Assembly (NCBI RefSeq): GCF_020782245.1
Contig: NZ_JAJGNP010000003.1
Coordinates: 297,647 to 361,646, forward strand
From: Sphingobium soli
GTDB lineage: Bacteria; Pseudomonadota; Alphaproteobacteria; Sphingomonadales; Sphingomonadaceae
Reading direction: 5' to 3'
DNA length: 64,000 nt
The translations under genes were made by a program, and so were the position numbers. The stretch's first letter is position 1. Every line of letters begins with the position of its first letter. This document shows, in pieces, positions 61,397 through 64,000 of this stretch. The notes beneath the pieces were generated by a model. That model was not told the origin of the DNA and searched no databases. It saw only the letters and a list, made by a program, of their open reading frames with translations.

Positions 61397-61801
61397 CTAG
61401 ACCAGTCCCAGCCGGGTCAACTCGCCGAGCATGGCGGGCGGCATCGCCTCCAGATTATCCGCTTCGCCGCCGCCCAGGTCCGGCGGCGCGTCCTTGTCCT
61501 CCAGATAGCGCCATCCCTGATGCGCGCGCTTGGGGATGGCGCGCACCGGGATCAGTCGGGGCGCCAGCCGCACCCAATATCGCCCTTGGCCCGTTTCCTC
61601 AAAACCAAGCAGCGGGCTGCGGCCGATGATGGTGTGCGTGTGGATCCAGTAGAGCGATCCGCCCGCCATCTCCTCGACGCGCTTGGGCAGATAGCGGGTG
61701 GTGATCCGCGCCTCGCCCAATCCGGCCTGGCTTTCCAGCCAGGCGCGCAGCGACGCGGGGCCTTCGCTGCGGAAGGCGATCTTGGTCATATGGAGGGGCA
61801 T
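61397..61801 (-). CDS. DUF1489 protein
   Basis: The 134-residue protein is of the DUF1489 family of alphaproteobacteria: TTRYLPKRVEEMAGGSLYW, and IPVRAIPKRAHQGWRYLED. No function is established. The start may be at 61801 or at the ATG four codons later (MTKIAF). Convergent with the Mth938-like gene. Confidence 0.88.
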   Translation of the reverse strand: MPLHMTKIAFRSEGPASLRAWLESQAGLGEARITTRYLPKRVEEMAGGSLYWIHTHTIIGRSPLLGFEETGQGRYWVRLAPRLIPVRAIPKRAHQGWRYLEDKDAPPDLGGGEADNLEAMPPAMLGELTRLGLV

Positions 61802-61825
61802 TACGGGCTTAAATGGGCGCTCGGA

Positions 61826-63265
61826 TCAGCTCGTCAATCCCGCCGCGGTCGCTAACCCCAGGAAAGCGAAGAACCCCATTGAATCCGTGATCATCGTCAC
61901 GAAGATGGAGGATGCCACCGCCGGGTCGAGGTTCATCCGGTCAAAGGCCAGCGGGACCGACGCGCCGGCCAGGCCCGCCGTGATGATGTTCGTGACCATG
62001 GCGGCCGCGATGACGCCGCCCAGCGCCATATTCTGGAAGACCAGCGACACGCCGATGCCCAGCACGATGGCGACAGTCACGCCATTCAGCACCGCGACGC
62101 GAATTTCCCGCAAGATGGTGCGCCGGGCGTTGGAGCCGGTAATCTGATTGGTGGCGAGCGCGCGCACGGTCACGGCCATCGTCTGGCTGCCGGCATTGCC
62201 GCCCACCCCCGCGACGATCGGCATCAGCGTCGCCAGCGCCACCATCTGCTGGATCGTCCCTTCGAAAATGCCGATGATGGTGGATGCGACCAGCGCGGTC
62301 AGCAAATTGGTGAGCAGCCAGCGGACCCGCGCGCGATAGCTGTCGAGCACCGGTTCGTTGATGTCGCCTTCGCCCGCGCCCGACAGGCGCAATATATCCT
62401 CGCCCGCTTCCTGGCTGATGATGTGGACGATGTCGTCCACCGTGATCATGCCTACCAGCCGGCCGGAGCCGTCAACGACGGCGGCCGAAATCAGTGCATA
62501 TTTCTGGAAGCGCAGCGCCACTTCCTCCTGGTCCATGTCGACCGGGATCAGCGTCTGTTCGCGCTTCATGAGGTCGCTCATCGGCACGCCGCGCGGGCAG
62601 GTCAGGATCCAGCTGAGCTGGCAGGTGCCGATCGGCCGATGGCCTTCATCGACCACAAAGATTTCCCAGAAATCCCGCGTCAAATCGCCGCTGTCGCGCA
62701 GATAGTCGATCACCTGTCCGACCGTCATATGCTCGGGCACCGCGACCAGGTCGCGCTGCATCAGGCGGCCGGCGGATTCCTCCGGGTAGGCGAGCGCGCT
62801 TTCGATCGCGGCGCGATCCTCAGGCTCCATCGCCTCCAGCACAGCCTGCTGGTCGGCTTCCTCCAGATCCTCGATGATCGCGACCGCGTCATCGGTGTCC
62901 AGTTCGGACGCGAACTCCGCCACCTGTTCGGGCGCCAGCGCGCCGATCAGGTCGTCGCGCACATAATCATTGAGTTCGGACAGGACTTCCGCGCCGACCA
63001 GGTCGCCCAGCGCCGCGGCAATATCGGCACGCCGGTCGGACGGGGCCAGTTCCAGCAGGTCGGCAATGTCTGCGGGGTGCAGCGGCGACACAAGCTCGCG
63101 CGCTTTTTCGCTGTCGCCATCTTCGACCGCGTCGAGCACGGCCGTCAGATATTCGGGCTTCAGCCGGTCATCCTCATCGTGGCTGGCCTCCGCCGCCTCG
63201 ATCACCGGGTCTTCGAAATCATCCCCATGCACCAGGGGTTCGGCCACATCGCCGCGCTCGCTCAT
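61826..63265 (-). CDS. mgtE: MgtE magnesium transporter
   Basis: The 479-residue protein has the MgtE layout: an acidic N-terminal domain (HPADIADLLELAPSDRRA, AIIEDLEEADQQAVLEAMEP), two CBS domains (with MTVGQVIDYLRDSGDL and MITVDDIVHIISQEAGED) and five C-terminal membrane helices with VGGNAGSQTMAV and SSIFVTMITDSMGFFAFLG. It is a magnesium-gated channel. The start at 63265 is used; the frame extends upstream without family similarity. Confidence 0.95.
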   Translation of the reverse strand: MSERGDVAEPLVHGDDFEDPVIEAAEASHDEDDRLKPEYLTAVLDAVEDGDSEKARELVSPLHPADIADLLELAPSDRRADIAAALGDLVGAEVLSELNDYVRDDLIGALAPEQVAEFASELDTDDAVAIIEDLEEADQQAVLEAMEPEDRAAIESALAYPEESAGRLMQRDLVAVPEHMTVGQVIDYLRDSGDLTRDFWEIFVVDEGHRPIGTCQLSWILTCPRGVPMSDLMKREQTLIPVDMDQEEVALRFQKYALISAAVVDGSGRLVGMITVDDIVHIISQEAGEDILRLSGAGEGDINEPVLDSYRARVRWLLTNLLTALVASTIIGIFEGTIQQMVALATLMPIVAGVGGNAGSQTMAVTVRALATNQITGSNARRTILREIRVAVLNGVTVAIVLGIGVSLVFQNMALGGVIAAAMVTNIITAGLAGASVPLAFDRMNLDPAVASSIFVTMITDSMGFFAFLGLATAAGLTS

Positions 63266-63411
63266 GGCGCCCCCTACTGTCCGGTTCCTGTAACATATCG
63301 TCGCTTTCGCCCATGCCCACCGGAAATGCAATAAGGAGACAGCGCTTCCATCCCCTTCATTAGCCTTTATATGGGCTCCATCCCCACGTCCCCGGCAAGA
63401 GAGGATTTTTC

Positions 63412-63867
63412 ATGGCCGACGATACGCTTACCCTCACCCTCGATAGCGGCGGCGATGTCGTCATCAAGCTGCGCCCCGACCTTGCGCCCGGCCATGTCGC
63501 GCGCATCGTCGATAATACCAAGGAAGGCTTTTACGACGGCGTCGTCTTCCATCGCGTCATCCCCGGCTTCATGGCGCAGGGCGGCGACCCGACCGGCACG
63601 GGCATGGGCGGCCATCCCGACAAGCCCGACCTCAAGGCTGAATTCAGCCGTCAGCCGCATGTGCGCGGCGTTTGCTCGATGGCGCGGGCGTCCAATCCCA
63701 ACAGCGCCAATAGCCAGTTCTTCATCTGTTTCGACGATGCGACCTTCCTCGACGGCCAATATACCGTCTGGGGCGAAGTGACGTCGGGCATGGAGCATGT
63801 CGACGCGCTGCCCAAGGGCGAGCCGCCGCGCACGCCCGGCAAGATTGTCAAGGCGACCGTCGCCTGA
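63412..63867 (+). CDS. Cyclophilin-type peptidyl-prolyl isomerase
   Basis: The 151-residue protein is a cytosolic cyclophilin (no signal peptide): FHRVIPGFMAQGGDPTGTG, SMARASNPNSANSQFFIC and WGEVTSGMEHVDAL. It assists folding by isomerising proline peptide bonds. The start is preceded by AGAGGA. Confidence 0.95.
   Translation: MADDTLTLTLDSGGDVVIKLRPDLAPGHVARIVDNTKEGFYDGVVFHRVIPGFMAQGGDPTGTGMGGHPDKPDLKAEFSRQPHVRGVCSMARASNPNSANSQFFICFDDATFLDGQYTVWGEVTSGMEHVDALPKGEPPRTPGKIVKATVA

Positions 63868-64000
<133 letters not shown>

Overview
The window is GC-rich, gene-dense DNA from an alphaproteobacterium, most likely a sphingomonad (Sphingobium/Sphingomonas/Novosphingobium type). The core genes at the right (yajC-secD-secF, mgtE, DUF1489, cyclophilin), the paoABC aldehyde dehydrogenase, the intergenic palindromes and the catabolic gene content all fit that assignment. 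It is an inference from gene content and protein style; there is no rRNA gene here to confirm it.

Region 1 (1-6635) is a tightly overlapping operon for CoA-thioester catabolism: a RibBA-like protein lacking its catalytic residues, an SDR, both subunits of a CoA-transferase, an ACAD10/11-type acyl-CoA dehydrogenase, an APH-family kinase and a thiolase. The kinase-dehydrogenase pair is the signature of 4-hydroxy-acid (levulinate or lactone type) degradation. Region 2 (6751-40603) is most of an integrative and conjugative element of the Tn4371/trb type. It holds LysR, a complete trbBCDEJKLFGI type IV secretion operon, CopG, the TraG coupling protein, a DUF3363 relaxase with a candidate oriT, lytic transglycosylase, TraF, DUF736, DUF2840, a DPPY methyltransferase, RepA with iteron-like repeats, small DNA-binding regulators, DUF932 and ParB genes that share a duplicated structured leader, two toxin-antitoxin loci (one frameshifted) and a SIR2-HerA anti-phage pair. 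The element ends at the 3' end of a tRNA-Gly gene next to an array of TTGTCTCC repeats. No integrase is present in the window, so the left end, and probably the integrase, lie to the left; region 1 then looks like cargo.

Region 3 (40604-49635) is chromosomal: paoABC, a hotdog thioesterase, oligopeptidase B, an aminopeptidase P and tRNA-Thr. Region 4 (49636-57676) looks like an accessory catabolic patch between tRNA-Thr and tRNA-Pro. It holds an RraA-family remnant, a GntR regulator with two matching palindromic operators, two MFS transporters, a Tat-exported LigI-like amidohydrolase, an OprO/P-like porin, a GST-like protein and a DUF6680-like membrane protein. Region 5 (57677-63867) is core genome: tRNA-Pro, yajC, secD, secF, a Mth938-like gene, DUF1489, mgtE and a cyclophilin. 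The last 130 bases contain a 29-base G run and look like an assembly or contig-end artefact.

The conjugation genes work as one machine. The relaxase nicks oriT, TraG docks the DNA to the Trb channel, TraF matures the pilin TrbC, and the transglycosylase opens the wall. RepA with its repeats and ParB probably stabilise the circular form. CopG, XRE, AlpA-like and LysR proteins are the visible regulators, and several have recognisable candidate operator sites.
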